This document shows positions 10,372-20,141 of a stretch of 29,292 nucleotides of DNA, piece after piece. Source of the stretch: Cylindrobasidium torrendii FP15055 ss-10 (Eukaryota > Basidiomycota > Agaricomycetes > Agaricales > Physalacriaceae). The DNA is taken from positions 1 through 29,292 of the forward strand of contig KN880719.1 in assembly GCA_000934385.1 (NCBI GenBank). The letters run 5' to 3'. The notes below the pieces were generated by a model that worked only from the letters and a program-made list of their open reading frames with translations, was not told the origin of the DNA and ran no database searches. Positions within the stretch are counted from its first letter, which is position 1, and every line of letters starts with the position of its first letter. Both the position numbers and the translations under genes were made by a program.

Positions 10372-11667
10372 TTACACCCCGAAAGCTACTGTAGGAATGC
10401 CGTACAGCCCGTTCAAAACCTTCACCTCCCCCTTCTCCGCTGCCCCAGCCGCAATGTACAACGGCACAAAGTGTTCCTCTCGCGGAGCCGCCTCGCGGAA
10501 TCCTCTGTGCTTGACAAGGTCATACAGTGCCTGTTTGCGCCCCTCCGGCTGAAGACAATAAGCTTGACAGAATAATTAACGGACAGACCATGGCTTACAT
10601 TTGACACCTTGAACGCTTCAATCACAGCACTATGAAATTCCTTTAGGATAGGCTTTGCCGTATCCGGCGACATCGAGTTGAAGTCACGCAGGTTATGGAC
10701 TAATAGTCCGCCGCTTAGCACGAGGATACTCTCCTCTCTATCACGAGCGGACGCTTAGCATAATTCAGTACATCATGTTGGGAGTTGACGGCGCACCTTA
10801 ATTGTGAAACGACCTGCCCGAGCCGCCAGTTATCCTCTGGCTTCAAGGACGAGTCCAAAGACACCTCGACAATGGGTGTACTCATAAACTCTTCGCCGAA
10901 CATCAGCCTGAAGGGCACGAAAACACCGTGGTCGAATCCAGGACCGCTGAAACCGCGGCCGTCGCGGCCTCTTGCTTCCAACTTTGTTGTCGTACGCGAA
11001 AGGTATCCCGCCTAGCAGGTGTGTCAGAACAACGGAAGGTAGTAAACAAGGTGCACACCTCCTTATAAAGCTCGACGATATGCTTCGACAAGCTAGCGTC
11101 CCCTTTCGACTTGAACTTCAGCTTGTACATCTCAGGCTGGAACCCGTAGTAGTCCATCAACAGAGGGTTCTCATCCCCATAGTCAGACACTACCTTCTAC
11201 ATTAGTATACAATGACAACGAGACCAATGGGATTATAACCCACCAATACGCTCCCCTTGTGTCTCCCAATGCGCACTGAACACCACAATCGCCTTGGGGC
11301 TGTACTTCTTCAGCAGTGCCGGCCCAAAGTCTTTGAGGAACTTTGCAAGCTGGCTGGTAGGACCCATCCACTCCGTCAACGCTGGTGAACCCATCGCTCG
11401 TGCGTCCGATTCCGACATAGCGAGCATCGGGCTTCCATGTGAGAAAAAGAAAGCAGGAATCTTTTCAGGGTTTGCGGGGAGCGCGTCAATTGCCGCACGC
11501 CACTCCTCCTGGTTCATAGGGATAGTCGCAGTAGAGCTCGACATTGTAGAGAGATTTCGAGAATGAGATGATGATAGACCCCGTTGGACAAGGCTCTGCA
11601 AGCGTGGGAAGAACACGGTGAACGCAACAAGAAGGATAGCGGCTAGAAATGGTTTGGTGATGGGCAT
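10372..11667 (-). CDS. LigB-type class III extradiol ring-cleavage dioxygenase
   Basis: Five exons: 11244-11667, 11059-11189, 10797-11011, 10599-10737 and 10372-10548; 361 aa. The first intron has a perfect TACTAAT branch site. The family (4,5-DOPA-dioxygenase-like, plant DODA and bacterial YgiD) uses a metal held by histidines to open catechol rings. Conserved motifs are all present: FFSHGSP (H77), VFSAHWE (H133), GFDHGVFVPFRLMF (H213), SGGLLVHNLRDF (H271) and PREEHFVPL (H329). Residues 5-20 are hydrophobic and followed by a basic, serine-rich stretch, so the long form could carry a targeting or anchor sequence. An in-frame ATG at residue 42 (11544) has a much better start context and would give a soluble form. 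The natural substrate cannot be told from sequence. It has no recognisable pathway partner next to it. Confidence 0.88.
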
Positions 11668-11982
11668 GAACAGTCGTTACAAGAATGCTCAGGCTATAGT
11701 ATTTCAAGGGGGCGGGGGAGGCGGCGATGACTAAGTTTACGCGAACGCTTTTACGCAGGAGCTGACACGAATAAAAAGTGCGAGTAAGGTTGTTTACGCC
11801 AATCCAGTATTCGAGCCTTGAACTTCGAGGAACGACGCTCGAGGCGCTGGAGGGGTCGGATAGACGGATGGTTGTAAGGAGGCAAGCATAAAACCAAGCT
11901 GGAGCCTGGTCCCCTCTACATTGCGATCGAGCGCACGGCAATCACCGCATGCACAAAATCTCAATCGAGTACTCAAGGAAAA
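11668..11982. other. Intergenic, dioxygenase promoter
   Basis: Sits upstream of the minus-strand dioxygenase and ends where the broken F-box fragment begins. No gene or clear promoter box is seen. Confidence 0.4.
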
Positions 11983-12619
11983 CTTGCAGTGGCAGACTAT
12001 TTCTGCCCTCCCTGGAAGCAGCTCAAGCAAGTGAAACTCGAGCAGTACTCTCTGAAAGCCGTCGGTCTGCTGGCCGATTCCGCTATGGAGATTCTACGAC
12101 TTGCGAGCCTCGACTCGAATTTTAATTGTCTCAAGTTGGAGAGAGGCTGGGCTGGAAAACAGGACGCCATGTTCCCTGCCCTTCACACGCTTTGGATCAG
12201 TGGGCACCCAGTGGAGCTGGAGTATTTGGTCTGCTACATACGCGCCCCGCGATTGAAGAGGCTCTCGCTGGACACGGAAGACAACGAGCCCGTTGATGAC
12301 CCTCCAAATCGCGCACTACAAAGGCATCGAGCATTTGGAAATCGTATTCGATGTGCATCATCTTATCTCGCAGCTCAGCTTGATGTGCAACGTTCGCACA
12401 ATGTATGTTGACTTCAGCAAACCTGGACGAGTTATTCTCCCTGTTTGTTTCCGTGAACGCACTCCCTCGTCTTCGCGTCCTCCATCTGCCCGCCGGCGCT
12501 TACTTGTCCCACAACGTGTCTGGTCTTGTCGCGATGATATTGGAATGGCAGAGTTCCCCAGACATCTCCCGGACATCTCTCAGCTTGATGAGGTTGGGAT
12601 TGAGCTGGATGTGTGCTAG
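11983..12619 (+). pseudogene. Broken F-box/LRR fragment
   Basis: Translating three frames in turn gives a continuous match to the C-terminal half of the F-box protein encoded at 4345-5959. The first part reads YFCPPWKQLKQVKLEQYSL ... MFPALHTLWISGHP ... YIRAPRLKRLSLD, against YFYPPWKQL, LYPALHTLWIVGY and RIRAPQIRRLSLD in the intact gene. The frame shifts near 12295, again near 12405, and again near 12575, before ending SQLDEVGIELDVC. The N-terminal half, including the F-box, is absent. It is therefore a 5'-truncated and frameshifted relic. It is convergent with the F-box gene whose 3' end is at 12682. Confidence 0.75.
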
Positions 12620-12681
12620 GAATCAAAGTCGCACGGTGGACACAATTGGAATGGGCAGAACTTGGTGGTGTTAAATAGGCC

Positions 12682-14556
12682 TCATTCTTCATCATAGAGA
12701 TCATTATGGTATACAGCCTCAATAGTACTCTCTAATAGATGCGTCGTAAGGATATCAAACAACATCAGTCGAGCGAAAACAAAAGCACTGTGCGACATAC
12801 CAGGGTCAGCGGACTCGGCATATGCCAAGGTGACCTTCAAGCCCTCCGCACGCAGCTCTCGGATGCTCTCAAATAGCGGGGTGGCCCTAATAGCCTCCCT
12901 GGTGCAAAATTCAGAACGGCCATCGAAGGAATTGTAGCTTGCGCTGCAGTAGCAGAAGATATTAATGGCCTCCAGACCACGGGATGGCCAATACAACCTG
13001 ATGCAGTTGATGATATCGATGCCCCTACCGTGGCGAAAGACGACGTAATCGATAGGTAGACGGATATAGACCGTAATGACCTTGATGAGAGGTACATAAC
13101 CTTCTCTGCCTCTGAGCCCATCGGGATAGTACTGAAAGCAACCCACGATATCGTCGCTGTTTATGACGAATTCGTCCAGGGTAGGGATGAATCCAGCTAT
13201 TCTGCTTGACACTCGTAAGTGTGTCAATTCAGAATGGCGGGTGGCCATGAGCAAAGCTTTCAGAGGCGGTTTTGAGTTGGAAAGGAAGGTGACCAAGCCA
13301 CCAAAGCCACTCGACGTCGAAACATCCAACTTCTCCAAAATGGGGCAGCAGAGAAATCGCAGCATTTGGCTCGTGGGCACACAACGCAGATTTTTGAGAT
13401 GAGGGAGGGTCACAATCCCGGTCTGAGGGACAAAGTCCGTGTCAGGGGAACCGGACATGTCCAGTGTTTCCAAACGTGTTGTCAGCCGAAGTATCGCGAA
13501 TATTTCGGGAGCCCTGCATTCGAGATTGCACGAGAGAGTGAGTAGTTGACTCCAGGGAAGTGGGTGACCGTCGGAAATGCTTTGTGTAAGTCCACCTTCC
13601 AGGTCCGAGTGGTCTTGTGAGCCGAGGTTGGTTTGGCCCCAGAGATACAGCCGCGTCAGTCTTGGACATTTGGCGGTGAAGTTCAAAGCGTCAGAGTCTC
13701 TGCTTCTGATGTTGTAGTCAAGGGATATATGCAATTCCTCGAGCGCGGCCAATACGTGACCTGAATTCAACACTTGAAAGGCCTTAGCCGTATCGGAGGT
13801 GCGATAAGATACATCCAGTCGCCTCCAGCGTGCAGAGAGCGCGATCAGAGAGCTCAAAGTCTTGGAGTGTACGTTCGTGCTGGCGAATTTGATCCCAACG
13901 TCAAGCGACACATCTCGCACCCTCTCAAGAAGTAGGGCAAAAACGGAAGGGCGCCAACCACCATCGCGTGTTTTGAATCCATCCCAGTCAGCGTCGAAAC
14001 ACGCCCAGAGAAATGGACTCTCTAGCGCGACTTGTCTCCACCGAGCGCAAACACTCGCCAACGTGAATGCTACGGAGGGTCCCCGTCCTGTATCTTGCCA
14101 ATCGCTATCCGTATCTGTTGAATCGCTATCCGTATCTTGCGAATCGCTATACGTGTCTTTGACCAGCGCGAATATGTCCCCCAACACATCGGGGGACAAG
14201 TTGTGAATGGGAGGAAAGAATGACTTGAGGTTTCGCGAGACGAGCGCGATTTCATCGCGCTGGGATGTCAAAAGGTCTATCGAGCGCTGGAGTGATGCAA
14301 CGTCGTCGTTCAGCTTAGCCGTCAGCGCATCGATTGAGGCCTTTGTCTGACCGGCCTGTGGATCAAACCGGATTTCATATGGATCGCCGTTCAAAAGTTG
14401 AAGAAGAGGACCATCGTGTAAAACGAATGGCGTGTAGTTGCAGAGAGGGCATGATTTTCCTGTGTAATGCCACATTATTTAAGTCATCAAGGGTAGATCA
14501 TGCAGAAAGATATGCTCACCTTCATCGAGCTGGGTTTTCGAAGCATCCAGAGACAT
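12682..14556 (-). CDS. F-box protein with CPLC motif and acidic repeat
   Basis: Three exons: 14520-14556, 12801-14459 and 12682-12731; 581 aa. The first intron (60 nt, GTGAGC donor) joins MSLDASKTQLDEGKS to CPLCNY, giving a single CxxC pair like the CPIC of the gene at 4345-5959. A coiled coil (about 45-75) precedes the F-box (LSPDVLGDIFALV ... ASVCARWRQVALESPFLW). Between the two F-box helices lies an acidic insert of three seven-residue repeats (YSDSQDT, DSDSTDT, DSDWQDT) encoded by a 21-bp DNA repeat. The C-terminal two thirds are LRR-like. The probable role is an SCF substrate adaptor. The final intron (12732-12800, GTATGT donor) is 69 nt and leaves the frame open whether or not it is removed. 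A second acceptor two bases on would end the protein at 12719 with EYY, as in the genes at 393 and 2195. Confidence 0.82.
14091..14160. repeat. 21-bp minisatellite in coding sequence
   Basis: Three full imperfect units (14091-14111, 14112-14132, 14133-14153) plus a partial fourth. Each contains AATCGCTATNCG followed by a TATCTTG-like piece. On the minus strand the unit encodes a seven-residue acidic block of D, S, T and Q, so copy-number changes keep the frame. Confidence 0.85.
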
Positions 14557-14763
14557 GGTGATGGTGGTTAAATGTCAAGCGCTATGATGTCGTCAGTCGC
14601 GTGCACTAGTAAGCTCGCCACGTTCCGACGCTCTTCATCTCAATGCGAAGTGAGCACTTCAGCCGTGAAATCAGAATGAATTAAACTCAAATCCGACATT
14701 TCTACCCTAGTCTCCATCCACAATACGTTCAAATGCAACATCTAAGCTGTGCTCCCGGCGCAA

Positions 14764-17700
14764 TTACTGCAAAAATCCAGTCTCCTTCCAGTGACCAATC
14801 CACTTCGCCACAATCTCCTTCGTGATTGGCGGCGCCCGCCCCAGCGCAGGTCCCCACTTCAACGTCTCATCCGTCCTGAACACAATCTGCTGTCTGAAGT
14901 CGGAGCCATACAGCGCGTTGAAGAATCCCAGCAACTTGATCGTAGGATTCTTCGCCGGCTCCTGCTCCGACGTCGCAAGACGATCCAACCACGCCAGGCG
15001 GTCAACCTTATCGAACTTGAGCCCAGCCTCGGCAATCCACTCGACCATGTCCTTGAAGTTCGTCTCGGTGTTGGGGTTGACAATGTTGTAAACCCTGGCA
15101 GCCGGTTTCGACACGTTGAGGGTGATTTCAGCGATAGCCTCACCAGCGTAATCCACAGGCAGCCACGATGGATGCTAGAAGTCGTCTGTCAACACCTTTG
15201 GGAATACTGACCTGGGATCAAGCGTACCTCGTCAACGACTGGGAGCGCTCCAATGGTATTGGCACTCTTGATGAGGAGTGGCCAAGCCTCAGTCTCGTTC
15301 CAGATACCATGCACAGAGTCTCCCGACATCTGGCCGATACGCGTCACAGCGACAGGGAGGCCAGTCTTCTCGGACGCCTTTTCACTGAGCTTCTCGACAA
15401 CCCATTTGCTTTGTGCGTATCCGGTACCTGCAGCAGTTGCTGGCGTCTGCGGGAAGTCCTCGTCACAGAATTCCTCGGGCGAAGCCATGCGGCTGGAAAT
15501 GGACGAGCTGAACAAGAAGGTAGCGGGCTCCGCCCAAGGCGTCTCGAGCGCGAGGTTCATCAGGTTTACTGCACCGCCAATGTGCTCATCGAACGAATCA
15601 ATGTTCATAACGAAGTTGACGGGCCACGCATTCTATGACATGGTCAGTATCAGAAAGCAACGGGATGAAAAGAGCGTACATGGATCACATCCGTAACTTC
15701 AAGCCCGGCCTCAGCAATCCAATCGAGCATGTCCTCGAAGTTCGTCTCAGTGTTGGGGTTGACAATGTTGTAAACCCTAGCAGCGGGTTTCGATGCGTTG
15801 AGGATGATCTCGACAATAGCTTCGCCAGCGTAGTCCACAGGCAACCAAGACGGATGCTAAAAGTCAATTGTCAATACATTTAAACATATTCAAGATGAAA
15901 TAAGATGTACTTCGTCAACGACTGGGAGCGCTCCGACAGTGTTGGCACTCTTGAAGAGAAGCGGCCATGCCTCAGTCTCATTCCAAATGCCGTTAACAGA
16001 GTCGCCCGACATCTGGCCGATGCGCAATACAGCGACGGGCAGCCCCGTCTTCTCGTGTGCCTTCTCGCTGAGCTTCTCGACAACCCATTTGCTCTGTGCG
16101 TATCCCGAACCAGCAGCAGTTGCTGGCGTCTGCGGAAAATTCTCATCGCAGAACTCACCGGGTGAAGCCATGCGACAAGCGATGGACGAGCTGAATAGAA
16201 AGGTAGCGGGTTCCGACCAAGGTGTCTCGAGCGCAAGATTCATGAGGTTCGCCGCGCCGCCAATGTGCTCGTCGAAAGAGTCCACGTTCATGACAAAGTT
16301 TACAGGCCAAGCATTCTATAACCCACTCAATAAATCTGGGTGTCGACATGATAACGAGCACGTACATGAACGATATCCGTGACTTCGGACTTCAGTTCGT
16401 CATACTGCTCCTCGGTGAGGCCAAGGAATGGCGCCTGCACAGTCGCCGAATATGAAATCATCTTCTTCTCGTCGATCTGCACTTTGCGCAAAACAGCAGA
16501 CCTCCTGAGGCGCGAGAGAGAGTCTTCATGCGACTTGGCGCGGGACAAGCAAATCACCTTCCGGACGGCGCTCGACGCCGTGAGGCGGGAAAGGATGTGT
16601 ACACCAAGGGAGCCAGTAGCACCGGTAAGAACCTGCCAGAGGTCGGTATTCATGACCGTCAAATTGAACATAGTGTACGAACCACGACACGAGCATCGGT
16701 AGGCTTCGCCTGTCCACCGGAGACACTGCGAGGCTTGACTTCTGCAAGCCACTTTTCGACATAACTCAGCATTTTCTCATGATCTGTCCCTGTCTTGACT
16801 GTGCCACCGCTTTGCAGTTGTTCGAGATATGCGGCGAGCTTCTTGATCGAGGGATGGTCGTAGACGACTAAAATAGTGTCAGAACTTGTTCAGCACCGCG
16901 GGAAACAAGACAACGCACCAGTCGAGCCGACTTTGTGTTCACCAAGATCGATTTCCTGCTGGATATGGTTGTGGATACGACTGGCGTGGAGTGAGTCGAC
17001 GCCAAACGCAAACAGATCAACCGTAAGATTGAGGCCGGCCGCATGGTGTGTGTCAAGAACGCTGGAGACTGTTTTGAACAGATAGTCCTCGAGCTCGACA
17101 CCGAAAAGCTTCTTTTTCTCGCCCACATTTTCGTCGCGTTCCATGCGCTTATAGACCGAGTCGATGATGTCTGCAAACTTGGCATAACATGCTGGACGGA
17201 CAATGCTCATTTTGGGAGCGACAGGAATAACAGTGTCGTGTCTGAACGGGAATCAGTGGAATAGCTTTAACCAAGAGAGGATCGTTGTGCGCACGGAAGA
17301 ATCTCCACCATTTCGCGTACAATACGCGAGTGACTGGGCGCTTCTTCGTTGGCCTGTTCAATGACAGGCCATACCATATCCAGAAACTCATCGGTTGTCA
17401 TGTTCTCGCCCTCGTCGGCGGGAAGAATCAGGCAGCCAGTCTGAGAACGACCAGCACCGAAGACAATAGCCTCCTTGACGAAGGGGCTATTCCCGCGAAT
17501 GCAGTTCTCCATTGGGACGGGGTTGGTCTTCTCGCCAAGCGAGTGAACAAGGGTATCATCTAGGCGCCCGAGGTATTGATAGAAGTTCGGATGGTCGGGG
17601 TGCCGACGGAAAAGATCCTTTGTTGCGTACGAGCCATCAGGACGGTTAGTCTGAACCTGTGGGTACAATGAGCACCGGGCAACCAAACTGAGAGGGGGGA

Positions 17701-18955
17701 GACCTTGGTCGGAAAGCCATCTTTGATAACGAGCTCAAATGTGTCGTCGCCTTGGGGCTCAAAGACGAGGTAGTCTATCGTCACAGCCGAAGGACGGACC
17801 CAGTTCCACAGCTTGTCCAGAGCGTAATTGCGAACGGAGGTCATGAGGCTACCAATCTCAGTGGCACCATACAGAGACATGAGATTGACGCCAGCCGTAA
17901 CGAGGCGGTCACCAAGATCATTTGGGATGGGTGCTCCTGTTGTTGCGACAAAGTCCATCGCTGCCATCGCACGAACGCCCTCTTCAGTTTCGCCCAGCAG
18001 CTTGACGACATACGGGACGGCAAAGATTTGACGCGCGCGCGGAGTTAGCTGTGCAATAACCTCGCAAATGTTGGCAGGGGTCAGCGGGAGGTGGGGCGGG
18101 AAGATGCAAACGTAGCCGCCAGCGTAAATGCTTGCGAATCTGCAGACTAATGTGAGAATGTGCGCCGGAAACACGAGTATCGACGTACATGAGGAAATGA
18201 CCCGCGCCGTGAAAGACAGGTAATGTACTGAACACTGCCGAGAACTGGTTGTGGGCGGATATGTAGACCATGGCCGAGTGGGGAAGGAAAACCGGTTTCG
18301 GGAAGCCAGTTGAGCCAGATGAATGGAGTATGACCGCGGGACGGGATGCTTCCTGGTCTCCAGACAGGTAGGGCGCAAAAGGCTCGATGCTCGAGTTCGA
18401 AACGCCTTGTGGACCCCACAGCGGAAACCACGCCTCGGGAATGATTTCGATATAGTAGTCTTGGGCCGCGAGAGTTGCGCTCGCTTCTTTGGCAGTTGCT
18501 TCAAACTTGGCGCCGTAGATGAGGTGCGTGGCCTTGGTGAGTTTAATGAGGTGCGCGACGGTGGTGACGGAGTTGTTGGCGGCGAGAAGGAGGGCGGTCA
18601 GACCCAGCTTGGCAAGCGCAATCTCCAACAGAGTCTCGTCAATGCTCGAGCTAGTGAGCACAGAGATGACCTGAACGGGAGGGACTTCTCCAACGGGGGG
18701 CTTGGGACAAATATTGAGCTTCGAATAATGCCACGCCAGTCGGTCGACGGCCGCTACACCTTCTTTGAAGCTGGGGGTACAGTAAGTACATCGGTCAAAG
18801 ACTGGAGCAAAAGCATCCTACGTGAGAGACCTGAGAGAAACCTTGTTTCCATCACTGGCGTCGCCAGTGTAGACGAAAGTATCGTCAGCATTATCGCGGG
18901 CACGAACGGAGATCAGCTCAGTGATGGATTTGACGGGAAGGTTGGTAGAATTCAT
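14764..18955 (-). CDS. A-T-R adenylate-forming reductase, duplicated reductase core
   Basis: Eleven exons: 18822-18955, 18189-18770, 17704-18139, 17295-17656, 16919-17241, 16683-16867, 16366-16632, 15911-16315, 15680-15856, 15228-15632 and 14764-15174; 1228 aa. All introns are 47-54 nt and keep the frame. Domains: adenylation (core motif SSGSTGFPKP at 195-204, LYGATE, later YATKDLF), thiolation with the phosphopantetheine serine in AFGVDSL (S588), then a thioester reductase of the SDR type with NADP motif TGATGSLG (677-684). Enzymes of this layout activate a carboxylic acid, load it on the carrier and release it by NADPH reduction. The substrate is unknown. The reductase core is present twice: residues 757-950 and 951-1144, each with FLFSSS and YAQSK (Y835/K839 and Y1029/K1033). 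Removing one copy leaves about 1034 aa, close to the usual size. The start has a good context, with a TATA-like run about 60-70 bases upstream. Confidence 0.87.
15019..15700 (-). repeat. Reductase-core duplication, downstream copy
   Basis: Second unit of an internal tandem duplication in the A-T-R gene. It covers the end of exon 9 (EVTDVIH), an intron of 47 nt, all of exon 10 (405 nt), a 53-nt intron and the first 52 codons of exon 11. Beyond these the protein continues into the normal reductase C-terminus. Confidence 0.9.
15701..16386 (-). repeat. Reductase-core duplication, upstream copy
   Basis: First unit of the tandem duplication. It covers the last seven codons of exon 7 (EVTDIVH), a 50-nt intron, all of exon 8 (405 nt, the same length as exon 10), a 54-nt intron and 52 codons of exon 9. 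Exons 8 and 10 differ at 13 of 135 residues by my count; the 52-residue parts of exons 9 and 11 differ at 6. Confidence 0.9.
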
Positions 18956-20141
18956 GGTGCTCAAAGGCTGTTATGCGAGTTTCCAAGGATAAGAAAGTGA
19001 GAAACAAGTCGAGGTATAATATATATGAAGCTGCATGCAGGACTGCCGAATCGGTTAAGCTCGTCATTGAGACGGCGATAGACGGTCATCTTGCGGTCGT
19101 CGCTGAGATTTTGAATGCTTTTGCCGCCAGTCCGTGTTGATGCATGACTGAAGCGCACGAATTTCGAAATACATGCATCAAAGATAACATGTGACGCGAG
19201 TGGTTCGAAGTCAGAAGGAAAGCCATATCGGAGTTTTCCGAAACCGATCCGAGTCGAAGCTCCAATTAAAAGGCCAAGCTGCAGCATTGAACTGCGAAAA
19301 CAATATGAAGCCGTGCTGAGCCTGGGTTAATCGAATTACGGTACACCCGAGGCTGGCTATGCCCTGAGGTCCGAGGCTTGGAAGTTACTCATCCAAAAGA
19401 TAGTCTTGATTCCGGCACGATTGCAGTTGCGCCTATCCAGCTCTGGCTCGATACTATACGTTAAGCCGGTGGCCTCACAATATGTATTTACCTTTGCACG
19501 CACCAGGAATCCTAGAACATAATTTTCTACGAAATATTTGAAAGCCTCTCCTCCTCGCACCATGCCACAAAACTGCACGTCTCCCGCAGCGATGCCTATT
19601 TTGCTCTTCCGCGGAACCAAGTTCCACGATTTTCGAAACTTCCGCGACAGAAAAGCTCATTAACAAGATCCATAGGCTTCCATAGGTCGAACAACTATCG
19701 GACACCTTCCATTCTTTGTCGGACAAAAAGCTAATGTGCATTACGCTTGCGCTACAGAACCCCAACTTGCAGAACGTAGAATTCTTACGTCCGCGCTGCC
19801 ATGATAGAGACAGACCCATCACGTTCAAATTTTTAAATCGCCCATTTCGATTTCGTACATGGTTCGTCCAGAACAGGTCTCAATGCCATGATGTCTCGAA
19901 ATGTGTTGTGTTGTCCTACTAGAGCCACTACGATAATGGATTCCAGCTTAAATTGACGGTGACCACGCCTCGAAAACGCCAACTGTCAAGAGTTTGTCCT
20001 TCTAACTGAATGCAAGCCTTAGCGGTGAATGTGACCATTCTAGCGATTCCAAAAGCCAGAGGATATTGATAACTGAGATACATTGGATTATTACTACACT
20101 GCTACTGATACACCGTCTTTTCTCCATCTATTCATTACTTT
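18956..20141. other. 1.2-kb intergenic region between the A-T-R gene and Lys2
   Basis: Holds the promoter of the A-T-R gene on its left and the 3' region of Lys2 on its right, both on the minus strand. Short open frames on the minus strand (19357-19620 and 19475-19828) show no domain I recognise. No repeat, RNA gene or mobile element is evident. Confidence 0.45.
19014..19026 (-). promoter_or_regulatory. TATA-like element upstream of the A-T-R gene
   Basis: A 13-base run of A and T (ATATATATTATA on the minus strand) about 60-70 bases upstream of the start codon at 18955. Position and composition fit a TATA box, but such runs also occur by chance. Confidence 0.35.

Noticed and set aside
10372..18955. 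A biosynthetic gene cluster joining the A-T-R reductase and the extradiol dioxygenase
   Set aside because: An F-box gene and a relic lie between them, and no transporter, transcription factor or other tailoring enzyme is present. The two are probably independent.
19357..19828. Two overlapping minus-strand open frames between the A-T-R gene and Lys2
   Set aside because: Neither shows a known motif, composition is not clearly coding, and no splice model joins them convincingly.
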